Positions 1 to 11,599 of a stretch of 64,000 nucleotides of DNA are shown one piece after another. The stretch comes from Nephrocerus scutellatus (taxonomy: Eukaryota; Arthropoda; Insecta; Diptera; Pipunculidae), in NCBI GenBank assembly GCA_947095585.1, contig OX352761.1, positions 134,322,277-134,386,276 on the forward strand, read 5' to 3'. Made by a program: the position numbers and the translations under genes. Each line of letters opens with the position of its first letter. Position 1 is the first letter of the stretch. The notes under the pieces are model-generated. The model saw only the letters and a program-made list of their open reading frames with translations, was not told the DNA's origin and did not search any database.

Positions 1-557
1 ACCATCCAAGTGCCTCGGATAATTTTGCTTTTTTGGTCTCATCCAAAGGGGCACCCATGAACATAGTGGGAAACTGTTAAAAAAAGTGGAAATTAGTTAT
101 TGCAAGTAAAGATTTCAGCTCTCATGGTAAGGCAATATCTCGTACAAAATAATCAGCTGTCCTTGCGTACAGTGTGCCCAGATCGAACTGAAGCCTTTGA
201 TCAACCAGTGCTCTCACTCGTATATCCTTCGGATACAGATCATCGTCTTTAGCATAAGCTGACACTAAATATGACATTATTGCTCGACTATATTAGATGG
301 AATATAGAATTTATTTGTGGGGTTTTTACAACCTAAGTAATGTATACTCTAATTTACCTCTCCCATAATACGAGATCATCGTCATCTAATGTCGGCACGC
401 AATGCTGTGGATTGAGATTTATAAATTCGGGTTTCATCTGCTCTCCTTCCAGTATATTAACGACTTTAAGCTCGAATTCTATTCCAAGCATTTTCGCCAG
501 AAGTAAAATCGAACGACACGGCGGACTCAGTGGCAAATAATAAAGAATACGTTTCAT
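1..557 (-). CDS. Glutathione S-transferase, delta/epsilon class, 3' end beyond window
   Basis: This cytosolic GST would conjugate glutathione to electrophiles such as insecticides and lipid peroxidation products. Three exons are read on the minus strand: 557-358, 287-146 and 73-1. The first starts at an ATG giving MKRILYYLPLSPPCRS, the usual N-terminal thioredoxin-fold opening with the catalytic Ser of the SPPCRS loop. The phase-2 join 358/287 restores the class motif WESRAIMSYL, and the next exon carries LYPKDIRVRALVDQRLQFD, the start of the helical domain. The third exon begins FPTMFMGAPLDETKKAKLSE. Its donor at 145 (GTACGA) is weak, so that junction is less sure. An upstream in-frame ATG at 623 would add 22 residues not typical of the family. 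The MGAPLDETKKAKL segment reminds me of Drosophila GstD11. The C-terminus lies left of the window. Confidence 0.85.
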
Positions 558-1480
558 TTTGCCACCCCTGCTTAACAAACAATAGACGAATTCTTTAACT
601 ATGTAAGCTGTATCGTCAAGCATATGGGCTTATGTATTATTTGGATATAAATAATCAGCGGTATAAATAATCCTTAAAGCAACTGAAATGAATTAAGCAA
701 TTCTAAGCGATTCTACACGATTTTAGGTATACTAAGTACATTTATGTATTTCAAAAAAGCAAAGATAATAAAATGTTTTATGTAATACGCACTCACTTTA
801 TTTGTTCGACGAGTTTATGCTGAACAACAGCGATAGAATCAATGCAGTTACCCAGTGTGACAAAGGATACAATTAACATTGACTTCCCCTATTTTGATAG
901 TCGCAATTTATATCATAATAAGAATGTTAGCTTTTTAACATTTATATTTGAAACCAATTTAACTTTGTACTAAACATGAAAGTAGCTTATTAAAACAAAG
1001 ATACACAAAACTAACTTGTTATAAGCAGCAAAGGGTGCAATGTGTTGCTATGTTACAATAACTGTTAAAGGCCAAAACAGAAAAAGCTAATCAAGGTGTA
1101 AGTGCAGTTCTGTTCGTTGTAAATACACTCCGTGTCACTAGTTTAAAAGCACTCATTTTTATTTATTTTCAGCGAAACTACCAATTATTACCTAAAGTTT
1201 CCATATTAATTGAAATCTCGCCAGTCGAGTCAACACGGTGGTTTCCCTTCACAACGAAGAGAACAGAAACGAGTATGGTCAAGCGATAGGACTCGCTCTT
1301 AATGAAAGTCCTGGGGCAGATGCCAGGTGAAGAAGAGAAATAGACATGACTTAAAATGACTGTCGTTAGTACTGCTGACTCCATCTTAGGCAATAGTCAA
1401 AAGAACAGAACAACTGGCGTGATGATAAATGTAAGCTAACGACTAAACGTTAGAATGTTGGAACCGACCAATTTTACAAT
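558..1480. other. Spacer upstream of the leftmost GST gene
   Basis: AT-rich DNA with no convincing gene. It should hold the GST promoter on the minus strand; a TATTTATA-like stretch near 640-650 is the only candidate core element I see. The short ORFs here have no recognisable domain. Confidence 0.4.
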
Positions 1481-1489
1481 CTCATAGAA

Positions 1490-2265
1490 CGCAGGCACGC
1501 AAAGAGGAAGACAAAGAAGATATGAAACAGTAGTTCACTGGCGAAAGTAAGCAGCGTGGAAGAATAATATCGTTGGGAACTAGAACAGTACAGAGAGCGA
1601 GGACCGCACCACAGTCGGAATCTACTAAAGAGTCTGTGGTAAGAGACAATATACTAGAATACCGTAAGGACAAATATAGCAATTTGATCGCCGATCTCAA
1701 GGACGTCTTGGAGCGATGGGAAGAGCTCTTTCTTGAGTTGCCAAACGGCCAGCTAATTGAGAAATTGGAGGTATAACACGTATGTAAAATGCTTTGTCAA
1801 GCTCTGTTTTTCCACATCGCTATGATCCACAGGCATTCAAAACACAAGTTCACAAATAATATCTCCTCTTTTCCCCTGCTTTACCTTAACGCCAACGCAG
1901 TGCCAAACATATAGCATTACAAGGGTTCGAACCCCTTTTAAAATTTATAAAAAAAAAACCGCTGCAGCCGCCAAGGGTAGCCAAAGCTATATACTATATA
2001 TATATATATTAAAGCGATCAATCAACTGAAAAAAATGTTTCGGAAGCAGATGACATCCCAACGGAGTTGTTTAAATATAGATGGCATGCATTATACGAAG
2101 GAACTAATGGTGCAGGTATGGGAGAAAGCAACGATGCAACAAGATAAGAGGAAGAGGCATCCTGTGCCCCATACATTAGAATGGAATTATCACAACGTGC
2201 AGGAATTATCGACGTATAACGTTGTTGAGTACAGCGTATTCGATTTTTCCAGCTATCCATGAATT
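1490..2265 (+). mobile_element. Degenerate LINE reverse transcriptase fragment, split by an insertion
   Basis: Two pieces of one non-LTR retrotransposon pol are visible. The first (about 1573-1780) includes LKDVLERWEELF, matching the LERWxEHF linker found before the RT domain of RTE/CR1-like LINEs. The second (about 2007-2265) includes AIKQLKKN then DDIPTELFK, matching the AIKxLKNNKAxGxDGIPAELFK start of RT. Between them (about 1795-1935) is the 3' tail of a different LINE. Frameshifts and stops make the copy inactive. Clade assignment is tentative. Confidence 0.7.
1795..1940 (+). mobile_element. 3' tail of a LINE inserted into another LINE
   Basis: The stretch from about 1815, with CTATGATCCACAGGCATTCA followed by a CT-rich segment and GTGCCAAACATATAG, closely matches the 3' end of the LINE at 54585-54680. 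It ends near an A-rich run at 1950-1960. It interrupts the RT fragment on either side, so it is a 5'-truncated insertion. Confidence 0.7.
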
Positions 2266-2350
2266 GGTGTCGGTGGTGCCGTGCTTAGTCTGTTGGGTTT
2301 TACTCGGAGGACTCCGGGTTCGATTACGAATTTTTCTCACCACACTGATT
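2266..2350 (+). repeat. tRNA-like SINE candidate
   Basis: The segment GGTGCCGTGCTTAGTCTG has the spacing of a degenerate Pol III A box, and CTCCGGGTTCGATTACG about 35 bases later contains a B box core (GGTTCGATT). It lies at the end of the LINE fragment. No complete cloverleaf can be drawn, so a functional tRNA is unlikely. Confidence 0.35.
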
Positions 2351-4640
2351 ATCTAGACCACTGACCAAAACACTTTCCCGAGTGTACCGCTGTATCATAC
2401 TTCATCGATGGGTTTGATACTTGGTAAACTCGGCAGATAAACAGGGCAAGGCTGCTGGTACTTAGAATGTCTAGAAGGGAACTGTTTTCGTATTAAGAAG
2501 CCTAGTCGTACAACTGCAGGACTATGATGTGTCTTAAGATAGTTTCTATCCTAGGCGGCCTAGGATAGCATGCTGTCCTAGTGACAAATGATTGAGTTCG
2601 AGGTTCCGAGGGTTTGCTTTGCTTCGCCCAGGCGAGCTGAGGCTTTTGATGTCAGATCTCACCATGGTCGCGTTGGTACTACGGGAGTTGGTTTAAACCC
2701 ACGGATGAGGTTGATCTATGCTTGGAGGTTAGCTGAGTCCGTGCCAACTTTTGGTTGAGGACACAGTATCGTTGTGGCTGGCTGTGTACTACCCAAATGC
2801 GGGTAGAGCACTACTACCCTGATGTAACCGGTGCGAGTATGTGCTCTTTGTGGAGTTGCATGTCTCAATCGGTTGTCGTGAATCAGAGATCGGCTGGGAT
2901 ATAAGATGGGTCCTGCTCCTGAGTTAAAACTGGCACATCTGTCTAAGATGGACGTTGATTGTCGTATAACTAATCCGTATCCGAAGAGGACCGTGGATTT
3001 ATAAACTCTGTTGGGGGTGTTCACGTTAGTCCAAAGACATTTTGTGACCACAACACTTTCTTTTCTTCTTTTATTTCAATATTTCAAATTTAATTACATA
3101 CTTGGGTTAAAAAAGCCTGTTTTCTCGACGTTTCTGGAAATTTGGATCTCAACATGGCAAACAAAATGTACGTCGGGATGGATGATGAATTTTATCGGCA
3201 TAATTCAAGAACAGGAAGTCTGATTTACAAAATTTCACTCGATAAAATATATTTTGGAATGAAGGCGGCGAATTGATTAGAACTTACGCTTGTACTTGAG
3301 GAACCTTCTAAACTGACCACTTTTTTACTTTAACTCCTTACAGGAACCTCTAATGTAAAGAAATATCAGTTAGGTAGTGCGCTTCTTACCGCCCACAATT
3401 TTTGATGTCTGTACTCTGTACGTCAATGATGTCTGGTACCTCCAGCAACTTTACACGTTCTTTCTTTTAATATTGAACTAAAGGTTTGGAAATTTTCAAT
3501 TCCCAGTGTACAGCTTTTTCAAATTCAATTCAAACAAAATCGAAACTAGTGATAAAGTCTTTGCGTATAGATAACTTTACATATTTTATATGAACTTATC
3601 ATGCTTAGAGGATTTGCGCCTTTTCATCGTAACGTACATAATGTATTAATTCATTGATCTTTATATGCAAATAGATGCGACAAAATCTTTGAAATCATCG
3701 AAGAAAGAAAGAAGGGCTCCCAAATGAGATAAGCATGACTCCGTATTATGTCGTATTTGCTTCAATACCGGACATTGTCCAGTGCAAGTATAACGGTTGA
3801 CCATCAACAATGCATAAAGATTCTACAAAAAAAACTTAGAGAATAATACTTCTTTGTAGCAAGGTGTAAATAAACTCTTGACGATATCTTCAAGGCACTA
3901 TAAAACGAAAAAAAAATCATAGGCGGTAGTTACCGACTATGGCAACACCATACACCTTGGCAACTTTGGACATACATATTTCTTTTGACATTATTGACAA
4001 ATTTAAGAGTATTTTGCCTGGATATTTTTAGATGCCAGCAATATATGTTTTGTTTATTTAAAAAAAACTCATAATACCTTCAAGTCCATATATCTTCATC
4101 TTGCGAACATTGTGACAAAATTAAAATATACGTATTCATGAGGTATATAAATGCCGATAACTAAATGGTCGAAGGAAAATGCAGGAAAAGTTGTAATTAT
4201 TTTATTGCTTTGTATGTTCTAGGAATTTGTCAGTCCAGGAAATGTGTGTATGCATGATGTGTGCAGAATGACTGAAGTCGCCCTAATGATCTGAGTGTTC
4301 GCAGTGTATCATTTACTTGAGAAAACACTTGTTACACACAACAGGCATTGTTTTGTATAGTCTGTTGTCGGCAGGAGAGCTTACAGTTTAACAGCCGCAA
4401 TCCCTAGAAATTGAAATTATTTAGTTACCTGTGCTAATATTCACTACGGGTATTTCAAAAGAATTAATAGAAAATAATCTTTTGCCAGTTCCATTAGCTA
4501 GTGTGTCGCGTCTGTTTGTTCAGTTTCTATATCGTGCCATAAATCCCTATTCGTCTGGAAACAGTTTGTATTACAAGGACGCCCAATTTTCGAAAATGTA
4601 GTGTCTTAAGTGCATCATTACAACACATACATACATTACA
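2350..4640. other. Spacer without a recognised gene
   Basis: The part 2450-3010 is less AT-rich than its surroundings and contains a perfect inverted repeat at 2546-2568; it may be an unrecognised transposon untranslated region. From 3050 to 4640 the DNA is AT-rich and I see no gene or known element. Confidence 0.4.
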
Positions 4641-4642
4641 AA

Positions 4643-4672
4643 TATAAAGACAAAAAAAAGTAAATCATACGA
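4643..4672 (+). promoter_or_regulatory. Possible core promoter of the secreted-protein gene
   Basis: A TATAAA at 4643-4648 precedes a weak initiator-like TCATAC at 4665. That would give a 5' untranslated region of about 140 bases before the ATG at 4805. The assignment rests on motif and spacing only. Confidence 0.3.
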
Positions 4673-4804
4673 AAATAGTGATTTTAAGAGTTTTTCGAAC
4701 ATGTAACACCACATACATATAAATGAAGAAGGACCTTTCAAAATCATCGTCAGTAGTCCTTAGAACTTTGAGCAGATTACAGGCGAACGGTATATTTATC
4801 GAAA

Positions 4805-5613
4805 ATGACATCAAAATATTACATCTTTGCGGTGCTGGCAATCGCAGTTTTGGCTCACGCGGGTCCTGTATCTCAACCGGATGAAAAAGATCAAGATATG
4901 GTGGAAAAAAGTGAAGACAGTGGTAAAAACCTAGAAGAAAACTCACTATCGGATCTATCGGCTGCAGCTTCCGAAGAAAACAACAACAAATTCGTTGAAA
5001 CATCCGTAAGTGAAAATTAAAGTTGAAATAACTAAAAATTATTATTATTTTTTATTTTTATTTTTTTATTTTTTTTTAGATAGGAGCGACTGGTGCTGGT
5101 GCTAGTGCTTATGACCTGAATGGCATGCTACCGCAGGATGCTTATAATCCTTACGTTAATCAATTTGGGGGTGCGTATGCTCCATACCCAGCACCAATTG
5201 GATATGTCCCAGCCCCGGCATATGCCAATCCTTATGCTGTCCAAACCGGATATGAAGGTTACATGGTTGGTCCACCAGCGACATCTAATGTAGAATCCGC
5301 AGATCCTTTCGCATTTTTCAGTGGCATCATTCCTCGCGCTATGATGGGATGGATATTCAGAACTTTGGCCGTCGTTATCTCAATGTTAGGTGTTGTGTCT
5401 TTTGGCGGAGCAATCACCACGGCTATTTGCACACTAACTCCGCTGTGCTCGATCTCATTCAGAGCCTTATCACTGTTAAAGTCGAAAGAGACAGCAGAGG
5501 CTATTGGCAAAACGATTGGAAATGCAATTACACCAGAACGCGTGCGACGAGCATCTGAATTCGTAAAGATGGCCATTAAAAAATACGACGAATTACAAGC
5601 TACTACCGATTAA
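4805..5613 (+). CDS. Small secreted or membrane protein of unknown function, two exons
   Basis: Exon 1 is 4805-5005 and exon 2 is 5080-5613, joined in phase 0 across a 74-base intron with GTAAGT and a long T-rich acceptor. The protein is about 244 residues. It opens with a clear signal peptide (residues 1-19, ending AHAG). An acidic Ser/Glu/Asp-rich stretch follows to about residue 65, then a Gly/Ala-rich and Tyr/Pro-rich stretch with repeated AP and YP pairs to about 130. A strongly hydrophobic region of about 40 residues (from MGWIFRTLAVV to TPLCSISF) contains two cysteines. The tail is charged and helical. I do not recognise the family. The hydrophobic block could be a membrane anchor or hairpin; alternatively the protein is an extracellular cuticle- or gland-type product. 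AATAAA at 5783-5788 fits as its poly(A) signal. Confidence 0.65.
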
Positions 5614-5782
5614 AAACCTTACAAAAACTCATACAGAGAACAGATTTTATCCTGAGAGAGGTGACCAATAAGTGTCATTACAAAGTTTAGATTTTAGAAT
5701 GTTATATAGATTTTGTGTAGTAACATAATTATTATATCATTATACTTACATAAAAATACAAAATAATGTGAATAGTAAACTA

Positions 5783-5788
5783 AATAAA
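5783..5788 (+). terminator. Poly(A) signal of the secreted-protein gene
   Basis: AATAAA about 170 bases after the stop codon at 5613, in an AT-rich 3' region. Confidence 0.5.
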
Positions 5789-5829
5789 GTTCTAGAAGTA
5801 CTAACTGTAGTGGGTTAAAAGTTACATAT

Positions 5830-6660
5830 AGTATGCCAGAAATTAAGGTAATTTTACGCTTTGACTTATAGTGCGTTGGATTTGCAGGGTGGAGTTAAGA
5901 ATCTGTTGGAATTTTGCGTTCCAATTGCAAAACCTTCTTAGACTGTGCAGTACCAAAACGACAAATTCGAAAAAATCTATTGCTACTTGTGCGTGAGGCT
6001 AGATTGTAACCCAACCGAACCGAATTGATCAAAACGGCTGGCATCAATTTTGTTTTTTTTTCGACAGTTATCGTAACCGAAGGTAGTTGTGTGTTAATCT
6101 GTAGCGTGAGAAACACCAAAAGCAAACCAGAAAATAGACAGGGAAGCATGACTTCGGTCATGGCCATAAACGTAAACGCATTCCCATTCTTACCACAGTT
6201 TGGATCGTGTGCAATTCGGTTGTGTTCGGTATAGTTTGGCTCTACTGCTGCCATAGCTTTAACCCCACTGTTCTACGACAATGATTATGGTTGGCGCTCT
6301 TAGCACAACAATGACGAGAGCAAACGAGTTTCGATAATCTGAATAAATGTAATAAATATAAATAATAAAAGTAAAATTAAAACTAGAATAGGATGACAGC
6401 AGAAACCCCGTGGCACCTTATCAATGAATGCGGAGCAACTATCTGACAGAGGAGAGACCACTTAGGAACTCATGCGATCTCTGAGTCTGCACGGCATTCA
6501 CTGAACCCACACCATATGATTAGGTTCATAAGAGCCATTGATATTGAGAGGGTGCTATAGGGACGGGCATACACTGTCTCCGTTGAACTAGTAAGATGGA
6601 GCGTAATAGGTCCTTATGGGTCGCAGTGCTATTGGTAGATACCCCTTTTTATCATAATCA
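5830..6660. other. Spacer with an uncharacterised minus-strand ORF
   Basis: A 119-codon open frame runs 6254-5895 on the minus strand. It has one hydrophobic segment (MLPCLFSGLLLVFLTLQI), but I see no homology, promoter or splice support. The stretch 6380-6650 is less AT-rich and may be transposon-derived; I cannot name it. Confidence 0.25.
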
Positions 6661-6664
6661 TCAT

Positions 6665-6965
6665 CACATCCCCTTCCCCCTCCCAGGGCGGTAAAAGTAA
6701 AATGTCACTATCAGCCACATTTACTAACCGATTTTATGAAATTTTAAAAGTATATTACTGGCAGGTGAATAAAGGTGGAATAGGCTTTCGTACACCCCCT
6801 TTTCCCCTTCCAGAGGGTGGAAATGTTAAATGTTTATATAATCCACATTTACCATCCGATATTTATGAAATTTGCAATGTATATTATTGGTAGGTGGAGG
6901 AAGGTTATAGGATATAGTAGAACCCCTTTCCCTTCCCAGGAGACGGGAAATATAAAATGTTAATA
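6665..6965. repeat. Tandem repeat array, unit about 125-135 bp
   Basis: At least two and a half copies of a unit built from a pyrimidine-rich block (CCCCTTCCCCCTCCCAG), a GTAAAATGTTA block, CAGCCACATTTAC and TGTATATTATTGGCAGGTG. The same unit recurs at 18510-18790, so this is a dispersed family that carries internal tandem repeats. Confidence 0.7.
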
Positions 6966-6979
6966 TTAGCTACATTTCT

Positions 6980-8125
6980 TGCAGCCTGTTTATCTCGGCG
7001 AAGTTACAGCATACCGCTGACTATGACCTCGTTAATCACGTTCCAGTATTCGTCGGTGCTCATCATTGCTTGGATGAGGCCAGCCAGAACGGCTAACTCT
7101 CCAAGTAGCTGTTCCAAAAGACTCTTGTCATTAAATCCCGCGCACTCTTGCAATACGTGTTCTGCATTCTCTACAATGCTATTGCAGTGATAACAGAATG
7201 GCGCGTACGCTTGCTTGAAACTGTGAAGATACTCAAGAAAACATCCATGCCCCGACAAAAACTGTGTCAGGTGGTAGTTTACCTCTCCATGTTTTCTTGG
7301 TACCCACACTTGGATGTCTGGAATCAGCGTATGCGTCCATCGCCCCATATACGCTGCCAATCTATTTCGCTACGTTTTCGAATGTCTCCACTTGTACGCT
7401 GACTTCCACTGAATTGTTGGTTCGGGAGCTCTCTCACTGCCGATGCTTCTATTGCCATCATGTCAACTGGCATCCTACCTTCTATGACTCCTGCTGCAAC
7501 GGTGGAGACCGTCCGGATTGCACAACATATTTTGAGCGATGGCAGTCTGTACGCTGCTGTAACTCATTTCATGTAGCTGGCGCAAGAAGTTGCCGGGTGC
7601 CATATATGCACCGCATACATTAATATCGAGGTATTAATCCATGGTAGCAGTTTTCTTATCGGCTGCTTAGGCTCTTGATAGGCCGCGCGATCCTTCTGTG
7701 TATCTTTCTTAGCGGGCGCATATAAGTCTTTCTAGCACCTTTCTCGCTGAGTCTATCATACACAAAGGTCGGTGCGACAACGGTTCCTCTGGTGTACTTA
7801 ACGCTGACACTTCCATCTTTGCGGAAATATTCCATTGTTAATGCACGTTGTGTACACCCTACTAAATATTTCAGGCCTCCTTATCAGAGCTGTTTTCATG
7901 ACCACGTTAGGAATACCATCCAGACCTGGGTGCCTGCGTCTAGAATCTCTTTTTCAGTAACCGGTATGATATTTTCTTCGTTTAGCTGTGCCTCGTTAGA
8001 AAAAGTTAGTGGTTCATTCTGCGGAAAGAAGGAAGAAGGGGCTGTTACTATCGATAGCATATCTTGCGGATTCACCGGTGCTGTTTCAGAGCTATCTTTG
8101 ACCTTATTCATAACACGCGAGACGC
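6980..8125 (-). mobile_element. LOA/R1-type LINE relic with internal deletion
   Basis: Read on the minus strand, 8111-7880 gives the region before RT (NEENIIPVTEKEI). From 7880 to 7740 it gives the start of RT (FSRVYTTCINNGIFPQRWK and YRPLCMIDSARKVLERLI). From 7620 to 7004 it gives the segment after RT, ending with HGEVNYHLTQFLSGHGCF and a CHHC-like knuckle (CYHCNSIVENAEHVLQEC). The central RT palm is missing, and stops and frameshifts are present, so it is a dead copy with a deletion. The LTQFLSGHGCF motif is typical of LOA/Trim elements of the R1 clade. Confidence 0.8.
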
Positions 8126-8225
8126 GTGGGGTGTGTGTGATGCAAGTAAAAGTTTTTTTTGACTTCTTTAAGGTCCTTTTTAACTAACTTTTACATGATC
8201 TAAGAGCTAAAATTTTGTGAGCAGC

Positions 8226-8300
8226 TCAGTTTCACGGGCCATATCTGATCTCCTGTATGTGACGCATATCACGTTTGAAGCGTGTGACGAGTGTAAAAGT
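8226..8300. repeat. Dispersed repeat shared with about 15850-15945
   Basis: Both places contain a CAGCTCA block, a GGGCCA block, GATATC or GATCTC, then CCTGTATGTGACGCATATCA or its variant CCCGTATGTGATGCGTTTCG. The family is not identified. Confidence 0.45.
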
Positions 8301-8439
8301 GGATATTATTTTCAGCATCTAAGAACATCACATCATCAGTAGTGTCTCATACCGCTAGCTCTTAGCTTACACGAGCTAGTTGTTTTGCTTCGCAGAGACT
8401 TCCGGCACAGTCACTCTTCAGATCTTAATAATCATGATA

Positions 8440-8640
8440 GTTTTCTTTTTAAATTCTCTATATTAACTTCGCATGCCCGTGTGTTTGTTTGTTTGTTTGC
8501 CGTGGAATCTTGCGATTAATTTTTAACCCACTTCCCAAATTTAGTTGAATTTTGCACACATGTTTATTTCCGGTGAAAGACTTTTATTAAAAGTTGGAGC
8601 CCCTCGGGCCTAAAGCAAACATTGCTTCTTCATGAACTTC
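8440..8640 (-). repeat. Short copy of the minisatellite-bearing repeat family
   Basis: It begins with the family end AATTCTCTATATTAACTTCG, followed by GCATGCCCGTG and the block TTAACCCACTTCCCAAAT. It then contains one degenerate unit with GGAGCCCCTCGGGCC. The same end and block occur in the arrays at 17030-17900 and 36230-36930. Confidence 0.6.
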
Positions 8641-9388
8641 ACCACTATAAAATGTAAGCCTTGACTGATGTTTTTACATTAACAGATCATAAAAAAATTA
8701 AAGAATGCGTTTGTATTAAAATACAAAATTATTATGTTCCTTATGAAACCCTCTTTAGAATATTTGGATCCTTATTTATAATTTTATGTGATAACACATC
8801 ATTGTCATCCCATTTGGATTTACAAGCGGGGTCCAGTATAAGCTCCCGCAAGAAATCACTCCATAAGTCCAAATTTCGAGCCGATGTCATCAAGTTTGGC
8901 ATAAATACTTTTATTTCAAATTGAGTGTTAAATTTTTGGTATGAATGGATTTTGTTTAATAAAATCGTAAAGCTATTTGTCATCATGTTATAATCATTAT
9001 TAAAATATTGTAAATCGAGTTAATTAAGCACTAAAGGGAAACACCAAATTTCCAGCGCTCCAGTGTGGAATGACGTATCATATCTATGTTATATTGGTTA
9101 TGAGTTTCTTTATCGGATGAATCATGTGTGAATGTGAAAACCCGCTTAATATTTGAATGCCAAGGTAGTTATTGGTATTCACGCATTTCTGATTAATATA
9201 AATGTCGAACGAAAATGAATCATTTACTTCAATAATATACTTTACTAAGTTTTAATAACAAGTTATCGTTGGTATAATTTATTCTTTATTATCTCTTTCT
9301 CTATAATCTATAGTCTATAAATACATATAATATTGTGTTTAACAATATAATTGCTTTTGCGTGTTTTTAATTTATAACACATATGACT

Positions 9389-9429
9389 AAAGCAGTATAT
9401 ATATAAATATTATATACATATACTGCTTT
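9389..9429. repeat. Inverted repeat (hairpin)
   Basis: AAAGCAGTATATATA is mirrored by TATATACATATACTGCTTT around an AT core, with one near-central mismatch region. It could be the relic of a tiny foldback element or a plain AT hairpin. Confidence 0.5.
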
Positions 9430-10035
9430 GACATGACATAGCAATGTAAATAACAACAGATACGTGAGGCTCTCTAACTTCATTACTCCCATAGCTCTAG
9501 AATTTTTTATCAAACAAAATTACGCAACTCATGCTGACAATATGAAAAGAAATGAAGTACCTCAACGCACACTAAAGAAATTGAGCGTAATCCAAGATTA
9601 ACCCTTTTGGTACACGTTTTCCTCCTAAAAACAAAAAACCTGAATTTTCGAATTTCTTAGAAAACAGTCCTTCAGTTCAGTACGTCTTGAATATTGATAA
9701 TTTCATCAACATTCTAATAATTTCAAATTTCAATATCTTAAATATCTTAAAAAACAACTAAAAAAAGTTAAAAATTTAACAATATATTGGCAGTGTTAAG
9801 TATTATAAATAAGGTTACACAATATTAGTTTATTATTTTACACATACGAGTATAATGTTAGCATACACAATAATATTTATTGTGTTATAGGTATACAAGA
9901 ATTTTTGCTTTGTAGTTATCATCAATGTTCATTTTGTTTTTTTAGCGTTGAAGCATTGTATTAATTGATAATTTGTTTGAATTTGTAAAAACATATATAA
10001 CATTATATAAATATGTATACATATTTGCTATCGAA

Positions 10036-10080
10036 TATTGTCTATTACTTGAAAGAAATACCTGCTAGTAATAGACAATA
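10036..10080. repeat. Perfect 14-bp inverted repeat
   Basis: TATTGTCTATTACT at 10036-10049 is the exact reverse complement of AGTAATAGACAATA at 10067-10080, separated by a 17-base loop. Confidence 0.6.
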
Positions 10081-11599
10081 ATCGACTCATAGTAAGTTTT
10101 GTGTAAAATGTATGCATATGCATGTCTTTATTAAAAGGCACAACAACAGTTCATTGCTCTTATGATTTGTTTGTTTCATTTGATTTTTTGTTTACCAAAG
10201 TTAATAAATAGTTGCATAATCGACATTACTGAAGTTTGAAAATGATGCCAATTATGCAACAATGTTTCTGACTAGTAACTGCAATCAAACCTATAATTCG
10301 CGGTCGGTAAATTTCCAGAAATGGAGTTAAGGTACAATGATAGGGCAGGTGGTTAGTCCCTTCTAAGAACGGTTGGTTCATGGACAGTAACCTAACCCGT
10401 AAAAAAACAATTATGGAACATTGAGGCCAGGACTAACGCTCTGGTTGTAAATACACAATGATGATGCAACAACAATTGCACCTCATTTTAAAGAAAACCT
10501 TTTTGCAAATGCACAGAATGTTAGTGTTGTCACTAGATTTTGTTTAATTGCTAGTTGATCAATGAGTGCAACAACTTTCTGTGGCACTTTACTTCAAATC
10601 TTGAACAATTATGCAGTTCACTCAATAATATTAACCTTAATTTGAGCTATATTATCTAAGTATTTGTTGTTATATAGATATAGATATAAAATAATAATAA
10701 ATGCCACCTACATACGTTGTTATTCCAGTTAAGGTGCACTTGCGTAGATAGTAAAATTAAATGAAATTAAGTTCAATATGCTTAACAGTGCAGAACGAAT
10801 ACAGGCTGTATTCATGTTTCACAGATATCAGGCTCAATTAGCATTATACAAAAAAAAAATACTTTCACTAACATGCATTGCAAAATTCAATAAATATCTA
10901 AAAACATAATAATAATTATATACAATACTTATTATAGCCGGTTGTCTACCTACTATTCATCGGCAAAATACCTTTGTAGGTGTAACATAGTTTTTCTCCT
11001 TTAGAGCAGAGTACAGCAGTAGCAGATGTTTTCAAATTGAATATTAAACGAAATTACAGAAAACAGTTTCTGAAGTTCCTAAAGCATACTTTTAGCTTCT
11101 ACACTTTTAAGTGTAAATATTAATGTAGAACTGTAGACACTAAACAAGTTTCACTCTCTGTGGAAATAAAATTTTTTTTTGAATTTAGAAAAAATTATTA
11201 TTATAAAAAGATTTTCATCAAATAACGCGCTTATATTGTTTCAAATGGATCTTATCTTATAAGTTTAGCCTACTTCGACATTTTGCACACAGAGAGAAGA
11301 TAAAGTAAATGATGTGTTTTATAGTAAAAACTCATATAATATATAATAATATACTTTATTGTTTATGGTATGGAGTGGAAATTTCTAAATATAAATGGGT
11401 ATTTTGATCATGCTAAGCAACAGCTCTCTGTCTGAAATGTATGCCGGCCGGCAAACTGATAAAATCTCTCTAATAAATACACTGCGGCTCACTGGATTAG
11501 AAGCACGCAATTTTGAGAAGTAATTGATATAACTCCCGTTCGCCTTTACATCAGCTCCTCGGATAACTTTATCCAGTGCCAAGATAAAGAGGACGCAGA

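Larger units (their letters stand above)
8650..11380. other. AT-rich spacer with hairpins
   Basis: No gene recognised. A minus-strand frame at 8986-8741 includes MTSARNLDLWSDFLREL and could be an old coding fragment, but nothing around it supports a gene. Two notable hairpins lie at 9389-9429 and 10036-10080. Confidence 0.4.

Noticed and set aside
2716..3051. 111-codon minus-strand ORF
   Set aside because: No domain, no promoter or splice support; it probably reflects the less AT-rich composition of an unidentified repeat.
8741..8986. Minus-strand ORF with MTSARNLDLWSDFLREL, faintly kinase-like
   Set aside because: The similarity is too short, without flanking kinase motifs or exons, so I did not call a gene or pseudogene.
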